Source: Nostoc sp. ATCC 43529 (lineage in GTDB: Bacteria; Cyanobacteriota; Cyanobacteriia; Cyanobacteriales; Nostocaceae). Taken from it: a DNA stretch of 64,000 bases. Both the position numbers and the translations under genes were made by a program. Under the pieces are notes generated by a model that made no database searches, had not been told where the DNA came from, and saw only the letters and a list, made by a program, of their open reading frames with translations. Positions within the stretch are counted from its first letter, which is position 1. Every line of letters begins with the position of its first letter. Where the stretch lies: positions 62,001 through 126,000 of the forward strand of contig LWTK01000046.1 of assembly GCA_003326205.1 (NCBI GenBank), in the 5' to 3' direction. Shown here in pieces: positions 34,563 through 43,385 of the stretch.

Positions 34563-35108
34563 TTAACCGACAATTTTTGTTGCTCTCTTCTTGCGCTGCA
34601 TCCACAATCCAACAACACCAGCAACAGCTGTACCACCAGCAGCTAATGGTTCGGGTACTTTAGCGTAGCTGACAGTACCTACTTCTGTTGTATTTACCGA
34701 ATCGCTAATCAGATAAAATCTATTTCCTCCTACTTCTGGAGTACTAGGATCGCTGCCAATTACAAACTGATCTGCAACAAAATAGCTCAGTCCCAGAACT
34801 TCGCCGTTATTCAAGCTAACTATAGGAAAACTGTCGAAATCAGTATCATCTACCTCTGTATAGCTAGTACCTAAGTAGTCGAATGCAACTTTTAGTCCAT
34901 TCTCAACTCCCAATGTCTCAAGACCTGTATTGGTTAAAGTCGAGTCATCATATTGAAAAGAGCCAAAATATTGACCAGGATTATTGCCAGATGTTGCATT
35001 CACGGTGAAACCGTAATTAACCAAGGCAGCTTGTGTCGGTTTAGCAACAGCAGCCACTGAGATGGCAACTGCAAAAGCAGCAACGCTAATATCTTTAGCC
35101 AATTTCAT
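34563..35108 (-). CDS. PEP-CTERM sorting-domain protein
   Basis: 181 residues from the ATG at 35108, with GGAG nine bases upstream; an in-frame start 15 bases earlier is less likely. A signal peptide ends near KPTQAALV. The C-terminus has the PEP-CTERM layout: VPEP, then a hydrophobic segment (GGTAVAGVVGLWM), then basic residues QRKKR. Such proteins are exported and processed by an exosortase. The middle region is a beta-rich domain of unknown function. It is convergent with phoX. Confidence 0.85.
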   Translation of the reverse strand: MKLAKDISVAAFAVAISVAAVAKPTQAALVNYGFTVNATSGNNPGQYFGSFQYDDSTLTNTGLETLGVENGLKVAFDYLGTSYTEVDDTDFDSFPIVSLNNGEVLGLSYFVADQFVIGSDPSTPEVGGNRFYLISDSVNTTEVGTVSYAKVPEPLAAGGTAVAGVVGLWMQRKKRATKIVG

Positions 35109-35380
35109 CAGAAAATACTCCAAAGCTCAAAAGCGAACAATTCTGTAATTTCACTTAAATAAACTTTGAACCAATGTGTATAGGTTAAGAAATAACCAAC
35201 AAAAGATGATCTTCGTTAAATCTTCAATTTTGTCAGGTAGATATAAACTTTGTGTAAACAAACATCGCTGTGCAAATTGCCGTTGTGATAATTTTGGCAT
35301 TGCCAAAACTTCAGATGGCAATCATCTTCACCAAGGAGACCGTTAATGACTGTTAACGGTTAACAGTCAACGTGAAATCT

Positions 35381-36065
35381 TTAAGCAGCAACAAAAATAT
35401 CTGTATTAGTTAAGGTTAGTGCAGTATTGAGTGTAGCAAATTGAATTTTGGCGATCGCTCCTGTACCATCTTGATCGAAGAACAGAGCGCCGTTATTTTT
35501 GTCGTAGATAAATCTCTGACTACTTGTAGTCGCGGCTGTACCTATAATAAATTGGCTAGCAGCGATCGCCTTACCAGCAACTAACCCGCCACCAAAACCA
35601 GCGGCACAAACAACAACAGTATCATCAATTACATTAAAATCAGTAATTGTATCAATCCCTTCACTACGAGAATTGAAAGTAAAGCGATCGCTCCCCGCAC
35701 CGCCTGTCAGTATATCGTTGCCAGCACCGCCAACGAGAACATCATTACCAGTACCACCACTCAAGGTGTCATTACCCGCGCCACCGTAGAGCGTATCATT
35801 ACCAGCACCACCATTTAGGCTATCATTGCCAGCGCCGCCATTGAGTGTATTCTTGGTTGATAGTGTCATAATCTCTCGTTTTGTCGTAATTGTTATCCAA
35901 ATCGTAGTGGTTATAATCAAATCCATCATCGATTACACCAACTAAAACACCGCGTCCTGTATAGTCATCCCACACATTCACTACATTGAGATCAAGACCA
36001 CGAAAACCATATGTGTACTGGTAGAGATAGATTTGATTCTCAAGCTCGGAAGGAAAAGTAGGCAT
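35381..36065 (-). pseudogene. Subtilase (S8) with RTX repeats, catalytic core deleted and frame broken
   Basis: From the ATG at 36065 the frame encodes an S8 peptidase N-terminus: GLDLNVVNVWDDYTGRGVLV and the catalytic Asp motif VGVIDDGFDYNHYDL. It then runs off frame at about 35860. In the next frame, RTX calcium-binding nonapeptides begin (NTLNGGAGNDSLNGGAGND and more), followed by a typical RTX C-terminal domain ending at 35381. The His and Ser parts of the subtilase domain are absent, so about 250 or more residues were lost at the junction. An ATG at 35869 could still express a 162-residue RTX-only protein. The original was probably a secreted, calcium-dependent protease. Confidence 0.75.
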
Positions 36066-36347
36066 AAGTTTGTCTGTTAATATTGTGGAAAGACTTTGAT
36101 ACTATGTGCTTGATATTTGCTTAGTGGTGCTACTTTTTTGACACCAAAATTTTCGACAATTTACATACAGAATAAAAAAAGCACATAAATTTGTCCTTGA
36201 GATTTTATGCAAACTGAGATGCAACTTTCAGTATAAATATCAGCATAATCATGTATGTAAAATTGCATAAAAATGTATTGCCTTTTAGACTCATCTATGC
36301 AATTTTGCAATTGCTCACCCCAAGCTTCAGACTAATCCGAGAAATAC

Positions 36348-36465
36348 AGGACTTATGCAAGATATGACCAAAAGCCTTATTGTTGTGTAACGGTAATTTA
36401 TGTAGACGCGGAGCGGCTTCCCGCAGGGTATTACCGCTATTTTCGTTATATTTTGCGTAAGTCCT
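36348..36465. mobile_element. MITE-like element, family B, copy 1
   Basis: The ends AGGACTTATGCAA and TTGCGTAAGTCCT are inverted repeats with one mismatch, 118 bp apart. Inside is GTAGACGCGGAGCGGCTTCC with CGCAGGGTA, another common cyanobacterial repeat. The same ends recur at 58885-58975. No coding capacity. Confidence 0.65.
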
Positions 36466-36613
36466 AAAATATAAACCGTTGATTTTCTTTATGGGAATCG
36501 AGCGTTTGAGATTCCCGACTAGGTTGAAAATCAGAATTCTGAATTCTGATTTCTGACTCCAAATTCCTCCTATTGGTTGTTGCATCAATAAAGTATGTAC
36601 GAATTAGTTTCGA

Positions 36614-36619
36614 TATAAT
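36614..36619 (+). promoter_or_regulatory. Candidate -10 box of argG
   Basis: TATAAT lies 42 bases before the argG start. No good -35 box was found at the usual distance, so this is only a candidate. A GGAGAAA ribosome site follows just before the ATG. Confidence 0.35.
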
Positions 36620-36660
36620 AATGACTCATTGTTTGTTTTCTTTCCTAACTGGAGAAATTA

Positions 36661-37863
36661 ATGGGTCGCGCCAAAAAGGTTGTCCTGGCATATTCTGGCG
36701 GAGTAGATACCTCAGTTTGCATCCCCTACCTTAAACATGAGTGGGGTGTGGAAGAGGTAATTACCCTCGCAGCAGATTTAGGTCAGGGAGATGAGTTAGA
36801 GCCAGTCAGAGAAAAAGCTCTCAAATCCGGTGCAAGTGAATCCTTAGTAGCGGATGTTAAAGACAGCTTTGTTAAAGATTACGCCTTTGCAGCAATTCAA
36901 GCCAACGCCCTTTATGAAAATCGTTACCCTCTAGGAACTGCCCTTGCCCGTCCGCTAATTGCCAAGGTATTAGTAGAAACAGCCGAAAAATACGGTGCTG
37001 ATGCGATCGCTCACGGTTGCACCGGCAAAGGTAACGATCAAGTCCGCTTTGATGTCTCTGTTACCGCCCTCAACCCCAACCTGAAGATTCTTGCACCAGC
37101 CAGAGAATGGGGAATGAGCCGCGAGCAAACCATCGCCTATGGTGAAAAGTTTGGTATTCCCTCACCAGTCAAAAAATCTTCTCCCTACAGCATTGATAAG
37201 AATTTGCTCGGTCGGAGCATTGAAGCTGGTTTACTCGAAGATCCTTCATTCGAGCCACCAGAAGAAATCTATGAAATGACCAAAGCGATCGCTAACACGC
37301 CCAATGAACCAGAGTACATTGAAATTGGTTTCCATCGTGGTATTCCCACCAGCCTCAATGGCGTAGCCAAAAAGCCAGTTGAGCTAATTGAACAACTCAA
37401 TCAGCTTGTAGGAAATCACGGTATTGGTCGGATTGATATGATCGAAAACCGTCTAGTAGGCATAAAATCGCGGGAGATTTACGAATCACCCGGGATGTTA
37501 GTCCTAATTCAGGCACATAGAGATTTGGAAAGTTTGACTTTGACAGCAGATGTTACCCATTACAAGCTTGGGATTGAAGAAACTTATAGTCAAATCGTTT
37601 ACAACGGACTTTGGTACAGTCCACTCAAAGCAGCACTAGACGCTTTTATTCAAAAGACACAAGAGCAAGTATCTGGAACTGTGCGGGTGAAGTTGTTTAA
37701 GGGTAATGCCACCATCGTTGGACGCTCTAGTGATAATTCACTCTACAGTCCCGATTTGGCAACCTACGGAGCCGAAGACCAATTCGATCACAAAGCTGCT
37801 GAAGGCTTTATCTACGTTTGGGGGCTACCAACTCGCATTTGGTCGCAGTTAACTAAAAGTTAG
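36661..37863 (+). CDS. argG: Argininosuccinate synthase
   Basis: 400 residues, normal length. It joins citrulline and aspartate with ATP to give argininosuccinate in arginine synthesis, and in cyanobacteria also feeds cyanophycin. The ATP-binding motif VVLAYSGGVDTS is at the N-terminus; HGCTGKGNDQVRFD and KKSSPYSIDKNLLGRSIEAG are further family signatures. GGAGAAA precedes the ATG. Cytoplasmic. The gene is alone in its direction. Confidence 0.97.
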   Translation: MGRAKKVVLAYSGGVDTSVCIPYLKHEWGVEEVITLAADLGQGDELEPVREKALKSGASESLVADVKDSFVKDYAFAAIQANALYENRYPLGTALARPLIAKVLVETAEKYGADAIAHGCTGKGNDQVRFDVSVTALNPNLKILAPAREWGMSREQTIAYGEKFGIPSPVKKSSPYSIDKNLLGRSIEAGLLEDPSFEPPEEIYEMTKAIANTPNEPEYIEIGFHRGIPTSLNGVAKKPVELIEQLNQLVGNHGIGRIDMIENRLVGIKSREIYESPGMLVLIQAHRDLESLTLTADVTHYKLGIEETYSQIVYNGLWYSPLKAALDAFIQKTQEQVSGTVRVKLFKGNATIVGRSSDNSLYSPDLATYGAEDQFDHKAAEGFIYVWGLPTRIWSQLTKS

Positions 37864-37988
37864 GAGTTAGGAGTTAGGAGTTAGGAGTTAAAAATGCAAA
37901 ATAAAGGAAGGAAAGTTAAAAGAAATAACTTTTTACTCTACTCCTCACTCCTGACTCCTCACTCCTCACTCCTGACTCCTCACTCCTC
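37861..37988. repeat. Heptamer repeats GGAGTTA and CTCCTCA/CTCCTGA
   Basis: Four GGAGTTA units follow the argG stop codon, and about nine CTCCTCA/CTCCTGA units precede and enter the end of the convergent DedA gene. The two sets are roughly complementary and could pair into a long hairpin in a read-through transcript. Confidence 0.8.
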
Positions 37989-38612
37989 ACTTCCCACTTC
38001 TTTAACTTGACGAGACTCCAACCATACTGGCACAAAGATTAAACCAGCTAAAATCAGTAATGCTACGATCGCAAATTTACTCACCCAAGCAACCAATTGC
38101 TCTAGGGAAATAATTTTGCCAGCAAAAAAAGCTAATGTCACCATCAAGCTAGCCCAAGCAATTGCTCCTAAAAAATTGTATAAAAAGAATTTTCTGAAGG
38201 GCATTTCAGCTACCCCAGCTAGTGGCGCAGCAAAAACCCGTAATAATGCCAGAAAACGTCCAACAAATACTGCTTTTGCACTATTTTGACTAAATTGCTC
38301 TTTAATATTCAGCAATCGCACTTCCGAAATCCGAAAGATGCTAGCAACTTTTACCAAAAAAGGCCAGCCGCTGGCTCTACCAACCCAATAGCCACAAACT
38401 CCGCCAATTACAGCACCCATAATTGCGTCACCGAGAACCAGCCAGAAATTTAGTTCGTCGCTACCAGCTAAAAATCCGCCCACTAGGGTCACGGTTTCGC
38501 CAGGAACAGGAATGCCTAAATTTTCTAGCAAAATTCCCAAAAAAATCGCCCAATAGCCGTAGTTATGGGCGACTTCCTGGATGTTTTCTAGTGAAATGAA
38601 CTCTAAAGACAT
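37980..38612 (-). CDS. DedA-family membrane protein
   Basis: 210 residues with several hydrophobic helices. Diagnostic pieces are ENLGIPVPGETVTLVGGFLA, GDAIMGAVIGGVCGYWVGR and FVGRFLALLRVFAAPLAGVAEMPFRKF. DedA/VTT-domain proteins sit in the plasma membrane and are linked to lipid carrier recycling (undecaprenyl phosphate or phospholipid scrambling) and envelope integrity. The last codons are formed by the 7-bp repeat tract (the C-terminus ends EVGSEE). Confidence 0.88.
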   Translation of the reverse strand: MSLEFISLENIQEVAHNYGYWAIFLGILLENLGIPVPGETVTLVGGFLAGSDELNFWLVLGDAIMGAVIGGVCGYWVGRASGWPFLVKVASIFRISEVRLLNIKEQFSQNSAKAVFVGRFLALLRVFAAPLAGVAEMPFRKFFLYNFLGAIAWASLMVTLAFFAGKIISLEQLVAWVSKFAIVALLILAGLIFVPVWLESRQVKEVGSEE

Positions 38613-39096
38613 CCCGCACCGCCGTGTTTACAAATTTTTACTTTTACTATATCTTTGCTTGTTTTTAGCTAGGGTGTCAATCAAACCACTACATGGATTT
38701 ATTAACTCCTCTTAGCCTGAATAATTCATATATTATAATCTATGGTTATTATTAAGTTTTAGTTATTAATTATAAGATTTTTAGCATTTCTTACCACAAA
38801 CACATACTTGTGTAACAATAACAAAAATAATTTATAAAAAATTTATAAATCGCTGGTTAAATTATGAAAATTTCGTAAAAGATACGGTTGATACCGAATT
38901 TGTTAGGCGCTTATGCCTATATTGGGGAAAGTTATTACAAATTATACGACATGAATACTGAAGAAAACTCTGTCAACTTCACGGCTGGAATTACCTAAAT
39001 ATCTGGGTAAAACAGTGATTTTGCTGTTGAAAGAGAAGGCGTATTTATGTCTTTTTTCAGTTTTTTGTCAAGTGTTCCAACTACCCTGTTAAATTC
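38613..39096. promoter_or_regulatory. Divergent region between dedA and the STAS protein gene
   Basis: About 480 very AT-rich bases with no gene. It should contain promoters in both directions. Nothing specific could be assigned. Confidence 0.35.
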
Positions 39097-39450
39097 ATGA
39101 CTCTTACACAAGAACTTCAAGTGATTTTATTCAAACCCCAAGCAAGCATCGATTTGCAAGGTGGCATGGCTTTGAGTGAACAGATGGCTGGAGTCGTGCC
39201 CCAACCTCATCAACTCTGGGTTATTGACCTGGCAGAAGTTAACTTTATGGACAGTTCTGGTTTAGTTCCTCTAGTAAAAGGGTTGAAAGCTGCACGTCAA
39301 AGAGGCTGTCGCTTAGTTCTATGCAACGTGCAAACTCCTGTAAGATTGATTTTGGAACTTACACAATTAGATTCAGTATTTGAGATATTTGACACTTATG
39401 AAGACATCTTTACTACTGATAAAGATGAGAGTCTGGTGCTAGCAGTCTGA
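39097..39450 (+). CDS. STAS-domain protein (anti-sigma factor antagonist type)
   Basis: 117 residues, a single STAS domain. The core is WVIDLAEVNFMDSSGLVPLV, where the serine pair DSSG is the usual phosphorylation site of SpoIIAA-like proteins, followed by CRLVLCNVQTPVRLILELTQ. Such proteins take part in partner-switching with anti-sigma kinases and PP2C phosphatases; no partner gene is next to it. Its 3' end (GTCTGGTGCTAGCAG) is repeated 111 bases downstream, suggesting a small local duplication. Confidence 0.85.
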   Translation: MTLTQELQVILFKPQASIDLQGGMALSEQMAGVVPQPHQLWVIDLAEVNFMDSSGLVPLVKGLKAARQRGCRLVLCNVQTPVRLILELTQLDSVFEIFDTYEDIFTTDKDESLVLAV

Positions 39451-39886
39451 TATATAAATCTAACTTAAGAAGGATGGCGGAGTCAAGCGATTTTGCATTT
39501 ATTTAAACTTTTTGTGCATCCTCACATTGTCAAAGAAAAAAGTCTGGTGCTAGCAGGCTAATTTACTATTTTACTCATAGAACAATGTTGAGGAAAACTC
39601 ATAGCTTCCCAGCTATTGATGTAGTACCGGAAATGACCAAAATCGGTGACAACAGATGCAATTTTTCTCAGACTCCCCAGCTTCTTGAAAGCACGGCTTT
39701 TTAAACTACTCTCAGACGATGTTTGAAAGGTGGTATGCCTTCATATCGACATTCCTCTGAACGAGCCTAAAAAAGGGGAATAAGCCAATCTCAAATCCTC
39801 CTGTTCCTCCTTTTGAAGGAGGAGGGTAGGGTAAATCTAAAGAAAAGTTTTTGATACATCAGCTACTACTTTTCAAACATCCTCTT
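39451..39886. other. Intergenic region with a duplicated STAS gene tail
   Basis: The bases 39541-39559 (AGTCTGGTGCTAGCAGGCT) repeat 39430-39448 at the end of the STAS gene with one change. A CCTCCTTTTGAAGGAGG palindrome occurs near 39810-39826. No gene was recognised. Confidence 0.5.
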
Positions 39887-40447
39887 TTAGGCATTTTGAG
39901 GAGTTGAAATCTGATTTTCTTCCGATGTAGGACGAGGAAAGTTTGGTAAATCAATGCCGCTGTGACTAGCATTGCGGGTTTTGATTGCTAAACGGTAACT
40001 TACACTTTGCAGTTCCGCCTGTAGTTGGCGGTTTTCTCGTTGTAGCATTGCGACTTTTTCTCTGACTGGCGTCATACGCTCCTCAAACTTACGGCGGTAA
40101 ATTTGAGGGAGTTCTTGTACTACTTGCTCCAACATCCGGGTGCGATCGGTCAGTTCTTGGACTGACTGTCGCAATTGGTAAATTTCGGAGTCACGAGTTG
40201 TAATTTGCTCCTGGTAAAATGCCACCTGTTGCTCGACAGCTTGGAGTTGTTCTTGCAAAGCTTGTAACTGCGTGTTATCGCGCTCAACTTCAGACTGTTG
40301 GGGCATAAAATTAGTATTACCCTTTACCAGCCGGAAGAGTTCTTGAGATAGCTGTTGCACTAATTGATCGCGGAGTTGCAACTCTTGGCGTAGTTGCGAC
40401 ACTTCCGTAGAGAGAACTTGGATGTTTGATGTATTAGATTGACTCAC
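39887..40447 (-). CDS. Coiled-coil protein, unknown function
   Basis: 186 residues from a GTG. Almost all of residues 8-150 is a heptad-rich coiled coil (VSQLRQELQLRDQLVQQLSQ, then QLQALQEQLQAVEQQV and ATLQREN-like repeats), with a short polar tail. No signal peptide. Probably a structural or scaffolding cytoplasmic protein. I do not recognise a named family. Confidence 0.7.
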   Translation of the reverse strand: MSQSNTSNIQVLSTEVSQLRQELQLRDQLVQQLSQELFRLVKGNTNFMPQQSEVERDNTQLQALQEQLQAVEQQVAFYQEQITTRDSEIYQLRQSVQELTDRTRMLEQVVQELPQIYRRKFEERMTPVREKVAMLQRENRQLQAELQSVSYRLAIKTRNASHSGIDLPNFPRPTSEENQISTPQNA

Positions 40448-40581
40448 AGTAGCTTACCGCTCCCATTCAGAATCTTGTCCAGTCTTAGGTATAACTGCGG
40501 GAGTACTACCTTTGGCAAGTATTTGTTAATTTAGCATTACTAACTAAGTTACTGGTAAATAAAAAAACAAAATTTTATTGA

Positions 40582-40628
40582 ATGGGATTGGGGGTTGGGG
40601 ATTGGGCATTGGGCATTGGGCATTGGGA
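40582..40628. repeat. Heptamer repeats GGGATTG/GGGCATT
   Basis: About six units in the gap between the coiled-coil gene and rpsF; a complementary set (GCCCCAT) follows at 40680-40700. Confidence 0.75.
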
Positions 40629-40704
40629 GGATGGGGAAGAAATCTTTTCTCACACTGCCCCATCTCCTTCATTTTTCTATGCCCCATGCCCCATGCCCTA
40701 TTTA

Positions 40705-41037
40705 CTATGCAGTTGCATTTGCAGCTACTTTGGCAGTTTTATCCTCTTCCAGTTCCTGCTTAATTGTGAGATAGCGAATCACGTCTTCACTCAAGCGCAT
40801 GGCGCGTTCAAAGGGAGCGATCGCAGTTGCAGGTGCGGTGTAGTTCAATTGGATGTAAATGCCATCGCGGTGTCTTTTGATTTCATAAGCCAGACGACGC
40901 TTACCACGATTTTGAATTTGGATATCCTCAGCGCCTTGTTCGCGCAGCAAATTCTGATATTTAGCAACTGCTTGCTCTACCTGCTCATCTCCCAAGTCAG
41001 GACGCAGGATGTACATTGTTTCGTAACTTGTGGTCAT
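40705..41037 (-). CDS. rpsF: 30S ribosomal protein S6
   Basis: 110 residues from the ATG at 41037, with AAGGAG 11 bases upstream, which decides the start over an upstream in-frame codon. It has the S6 pattern: YETMYILRPDLGDEQVEQAV, GKRRLAYEIKRHRDGIYIQL and FERAMRLSEDVIRYLTI. It binds 16S rRNA with S18 in the platform of the small subunit. The C-terminal tail (KTAKVAANATA) is a short extension. Confidence 0.96.
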   Translation of the reverse strand: MTTSYETMYILRPDLGDEQVEQAVAKYQNLLREQGAEDIQIQNRGKRRLAYEIKRHRDGIYIQLNYTAPATAIAPFERAMRLSEDVIRYLTIKQELEEDKTAKVAANATA

Positions 41038-41445
41038 ATTTTTTAGTCTCCTTATGGACAAAAAATGGTCGCTAGTGCCAATTCATACTTAGATTTATGC
41101 AAAATACTAGTATTCATCAACATCTGAAGCAACAAGGAACTATAATCTTACCAGTTTTCAATTTGGATCGTTAGCTAATCCGCCGAACTTTGGATTTCAT
41201 TTCTTGGATGTCCCTATTGAAATACTAGGTCGCTCACCGACCCCAGATTTCTTTAGCCAGTAAGAATCCAGCTTTTGGTGTTCGCCAGCAAATTGATTGA
41301 GCTATCAGCTTAGCCTTTTTCAAAGGGCATCTGTAGCGATCGCTTTTTTGCTTAAGGCTCAATCGGTTCGCCAAAAAGCTAACTGAGGATTGCTACTACC
41401 CGCTTACAGGTTTTAATCAAAGACAAAAGGATATCGATCGAGGTT
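41038..41445. promoter_or_regulatory. Divergent region between rpsF and the FAH-family gene
   Basis: About 400 bases with no gene. Promoters for both flanking genes should lie here. No clear operator was seen. Confidence 0.35.
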
Positions 41446-42219
41446 ATGGCGCAGCGCTATGTACGAATTCAAAATCAAGAAGGACAAATTTACTATGGGT
41501 TACTACAACCATCCTTCAACGTCCAGGTGCTAGATGCTCCGCCCTGGTTACAAGGGCAACCCACTGATTTGATTTTAACGCCAGAAAATTACCAAATTTT
41601 GGCTCCCTGCGCTCCATCGAAAATTGTGGCTGTGGGGAAGAATTACGCCGATCATGCCGCAGAAATGGGAACTCCAGTGCCTTCTGAGCCGCTAATTTTT
41701 CTGAAGCCACCCACGTCGATTATTCCATCGGAGACGGAAATTAAATATCCTCCCCAATCGCAACGAGTAGATTATGAAGGAGAGTTAGCATTAATAATTG
41801 GCGATCGCGTTTCTGACTGTACGCCAGAAATCGCCCAAACTAAAATTTGGGGCTACACCATCGCTAATGATGTGACAGCACGGGATTTACAAAAACAAGA
41901 TGGTCAATGGACGCGAGCCAAAGGTTTTGATACTTTTTGTCCTTTGGGCCCTTGGATTGTGCGGGAATTAAATCCAGGAGCGAGATTGCAGACTTTTTTG
42001 AATGACGATGCCAACCCAGTCCAATCTGCCTGTATCGATCAGATGGTGTTTCCGCCGGATGTTTTAGTGTCTTATATCAGTCAGGTGATGACGCTGCTAC
42101 CGGGAGATGTGGTGCTTACAGGAACGCCAGAGGGTGTTAGCGCGTTGCAATTGGGCGATCGCGTCCGTGTAGAAATTGAAGGTATTGGTCGCCTGGAAAA
42201 CACCGTAGCGACCCGTTAA
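41446..42219 (+). CDS. Fumarylacetoacetate hydrolase (FAH) family protein
   Basis: 257 residues. The C-terminal FAH domain has KIVAVGKNYADHAAEMG, the metal ligands in DYEGELALIIG and the NDVTARD motif, then LLPGDVVLTGTPEGV. Family members hydrolyse or decarboxylate beta-diketone or oxaloacetate-like acids using Mg2+ or Mn2+; many are acylpyruvases or oxaloacetate decarboxylases. The exact substrate is not visible. Cytoplasmic. It is convergent with the Tic20 gene, three bases apart. Confidence 0.87.
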   Translation: MAQRYVRIQNQEGQIYYGLLQPSFNVQVLDAPPWLQGQPTDLILTPENYQILAPCAPSKIVAVGKNYADHAAEMGTPVPSEPLIFLKPPTSIIPSETEIKYPPQSQRVDYEGELALIIGDRVSDCTPEIAQTKIWGYTIANDVTARDLQKQDGQWTRAKGFDTFCPLGPWIVRELNPGARLQTFLNDDANPVQSACIDQMVFPPDVLVSYISQVMTLLPGDVVLTGTPEGVSALQLGDRVRVEIEGIGRLENTVATR

Positions 42220-42222
42220 CAA

Positions 42223-42702
42223 CTAGCGTACTTGCATATGCACGGCATCAGAAATCGCTGGAATTTCTGCATAACGCCCGATTAAAGACTGGATGACTGA
42301 ATATCCAACTGCTACCACTACGCCTAAAAAGATAGTGTTAGCTACTGTTTCTATTGCAAAGCTAGTACCAGGAACCTGTCCTAAAATTCGGACCAATATG
42401 GAACACAAAAATATAACTATGTCCAAAAGAATTGCCTGCATTGTGTTGAAACGAATGAAGTGACTGATTTTTTCGTTTCTTACCACCAGTAGGAACAAGG
42501 CAAAGAACACGATTAGTTGTCCCAATTGTCCTAAACTACCGTAAATTATTAGCACTGGTTGGAGCGGTAAAAGCAGGACTTGTAGTACTGGAAACTGAGT
42601 GAACAAAAACCTACCAAAGACTAAACCGTCAATTAGGGGCAGCAAATAAGGCAAGCAAGCAAAAATCCGATCTGGAACAGTTGTAGACCCGCGCCAAGTC
42701 AT
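42223..42702 (-). CDS. Tic20-family membrane protein
   Basis: 159 residues with four hydrophobic segments. The N-terminal DRIFACLPYLLPLIDGLVFG and the conserved VRNEKISHFIRFNTMQAILL match the Tic20 family. In chloroplasts Tic20 is part of the inner envelope import channel; the role of the cyanobacterial homologues is not settled. Here it would lie in the plasma or thylakoid membrane. Confidence 0.85.
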   Translation of the reverse strand: MTWRGSTTVPDRIFACLPYLLPLIDGLVFGRFLFTQFPVLQVLLLPLQPVLIIYGSLGQLGQLIVFFALFLLVVRNEKISHFIRFNTMQAILLDIVIFLCSILVRILGQVPGTSFAIETVANTIFLGVVVAVGYSVIQSLIGRYAEIPAISDAVHMQVR

Positions 42703-42783
42703 TATGCATTCTCCTATGGTTATTTTTCAACACTTACTTGACCTTAGGATAACGCAGTTGCCTGGTCTTGCTGGTAAATTCAG

Positions 42784-42981
42784 TTATTCTATATGGGCGA
42801 TGCGAAAGCCCATTACACATTCATACTGGTCTGGCTGCTGTTGATTTCGTTTGCGAATGGCTTGGCCACAACGGAGTTGACCCCCACGCCAACGGGGTTG
42901 GCCGCTCCCATCAGCGAGTAAACAAGACTGGCAAACCTGCTCAGGGGCAAGGATTTGCTCGTCCATTAAAATGACTAGCAT
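42784..42981 (-). CDS. Small four-cysteine protein, unknown function
   Basis: 65 residues from the ATG at 42981, with GGAGGG six bases upstream; an in-frame start 30 bases earlier has no such site. It contains CQSC near residue 17 and two later cysteines (LRCGQ and YECVMG), a possible metal-binding ribbon. I recall similar small proteins in other cyanobacteria but no function. Its strong ribosome site argues it is real. Confidence 0.65.
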   Translation of the reverse strand: MLVILMDEQILAPEQVCQSCLLADGSGQPRWRGGQLRCGQAIRKRNQQQPDQYECVMGFRIAHIE

Positions 42982-43385
42982 AGAATCCCTCCTGTAAATT
43001 TTTATTGTCACCTACATTTAACTCCGGGAGAACGCTGGTTGTAGCGGTCTAAAAAGACAGCGCGTTATTAGCTATGAGATTGGCAATCGAAGAGCATACT
43101 TAGAAACCACATTCTACCTGCTTGTAGCAAAACGTGAGTGTCACAATTTAATCTAAAGTTGTCAAGTGAATCTTAATTTATTGTATGTTCTGTTCTGTGG
43201 AGATTGGGTTGTTGATTAAAAAAAGGCTAATTCCAAGGTATTGACTTTGCGAAAATTTAAGTATATGAAACTAAGTTAACTTGATAGGCTTTTTAGGGAT
43301 GCAATTAGGAATTACTGAGGTAAACTTGCAAGCAAGCTTATACAAAATATTACTGGGCGGCTTGTAGGTCTGGGCATCACTCACA
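42982..43385. other. Intergenic region before the large repeat protein
   Basis: About 400 bases between divergent genes. No gene, hairpin or operator was recognised. Confidence 0.35.

Noticed and set aside
35180..35200. PHO-box-like CTTAACCT upstream of the PEP-CTERM gene
   Set aside because: Only one copy of the 8-mer is present; the required phased partner is missing.
36295..36588. 97-codon open frame on the minus strand
   Set aside because: It crosses the MITE-like element and has no protein-like composition.
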